Of a stretch of 64,000 nucleotides of DNA, positions 63,787-64,000 are shown one piece after another (position 1 is the stretch's first letter; every line of letters starts with the position of its first letter). This stretch comes from JAFDZW01 sp964404255 (lineage in GTDB: Bacteria; Bacteroidota; Ignavibacteria; Palsa-1295). The stretch is taken from contig CAYOJJ010000010.1 in NCBI GenBank assembly GCA_964404255.1, positions 62,001-126,000 of the forward strand, read 5' to 3'. Below the pieces are notes generated by a model. The model saw only the letters and a program-made list of their open reading frames with translations, was not told the DNA's origin and did not search any database. The position numbers and the translations under genes are program-made.

Positions 63787-64000
63787 ATGAAGCGTATCGT
63801 TGCTTTGATATTTTCTATACTCATTGCTGGTTCGGCATTCGGACAAAGCGTAATGAGGTCTAACCGGCTTGTTAATGCTGCCGGTAATACACTGACGCTT
63901 CTACCTCCCACTTCACTTTCGAATTATTCGATTACCTTACCCGGGGCCGTCAGTACAACCGGCTCAATGTTCTATACCAGTAACGGGACGGGCACCTTAA
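63787..64000 (+). CDS. exported beta-rich protein, tandem family member 3, 3' partial
   Basis: ATG 63787, frame open to the window end; 71 residues visible. Signal MKRIVALIFSILIAGSA with cleavage after FGQ. The mature start SNRLVNAAGNTLTL and NYSITLPGAVSTTGS repeat the family motif of the two genes upstream. The rest lies outside the window. Confidence 0.6.
   Translation, partial: MKRIVALIFSILIAGSAFGQSVMRSNRLVNAAGNTLTLLPPTSLSNYSITLPGAVSTTGSMFYTSNGTGTL

Noticed and set aside
1..64000. tRNA, rRNA, IS element, integrase or attachment-site duplication
   Set aside because: None seen on reading both strands; the eCIS and RHS loci show no mobile-element genes at their borders inside this window.

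Overview
The window looks like a chromosomal segment of a Gram-negative bacterium, probably from the Bacteroidota/FCB side of the tree (Ignavibacteria- or Kapabacteria-like). Reasons: many lipoproteins and signal-peptide proteins, an OmpA-type barrel protein, few Shine-Dalgarno sequences, and at least two -7 elements of the TAnnTTTG type. The phylum is an inference. No rRNA, tRNA, CRISPR array or insertion sequence was seen.

Layout. (1) 1-17.6 kb, + strand: the distal half of an extracellular contractile injection system (eCIS) locus: baseplate J-like protein (cut by the window start), Afp12-like protein, CIS tape-measure protein, AAA+ ATPase, then likely cargo. The cargo is a DUF4157 (eCIS core domain) protein with an AT-rich C-terminal effector domain, and a 1295-residue modular toxin with a Tox-REase-5-like C-terminus whose stop overlaps a small candidate immunity gene. 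A secreted SdrD_B-like protein sits between them, and a membrane protein closes the run. (2) 17.6-20.5 kb, - strand: a small protein with its own terminator, a helical-repeat protein and an outer-membrane-type protein. (3) 20.5-22.8 kb: a secreted protein built of YadA-head-like GGG repeats. (4) 23.0-31.4 kb: a compact arginine operon argC-argJ-argBF-argR-argG-argH-argD. argB and argF are one continuous gene, argR lies inside the operon, and two tandem ARG boxes precede argC.

(5) 31.6-47.7 kb, - strand: the most unusual part. In transcription order: a sigma-70-like factor, a TPR protein, a 53-residue peptide, a glycine-rich collagen/PGRS-like protein, a two-domain protein with a squalene-cyclase-like C-terminal half, a PhyH-type dioxygenase, a 2704-residue RHS protein without signal peptide, a second 2OG-Fe(II) oxygenase (PF13759-like) and a third that resembles the WelO5 halogenase family but has Asp in the metal triad. 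Strand, order and close spacing suggest one self-regulated modification/toxin system. I know of no description of this combination, but its function is inference.

(6) 48-64 kb: a DUF2723 (GT-C-like) membrane protein, a GT4 glycosyltransferase, two paralogous lipoproteins with CarboxypepD_reg and beta-propeller-like parts, an ECF sigma/anti-sigma pair overlapping by ATGA, a LamG lipoprotein, an OmpA-like barrel protein, and three tandem small exported proteins that share an N-terminal motif with the repeat protein at 20.5 kb. The last is cut by the window end.
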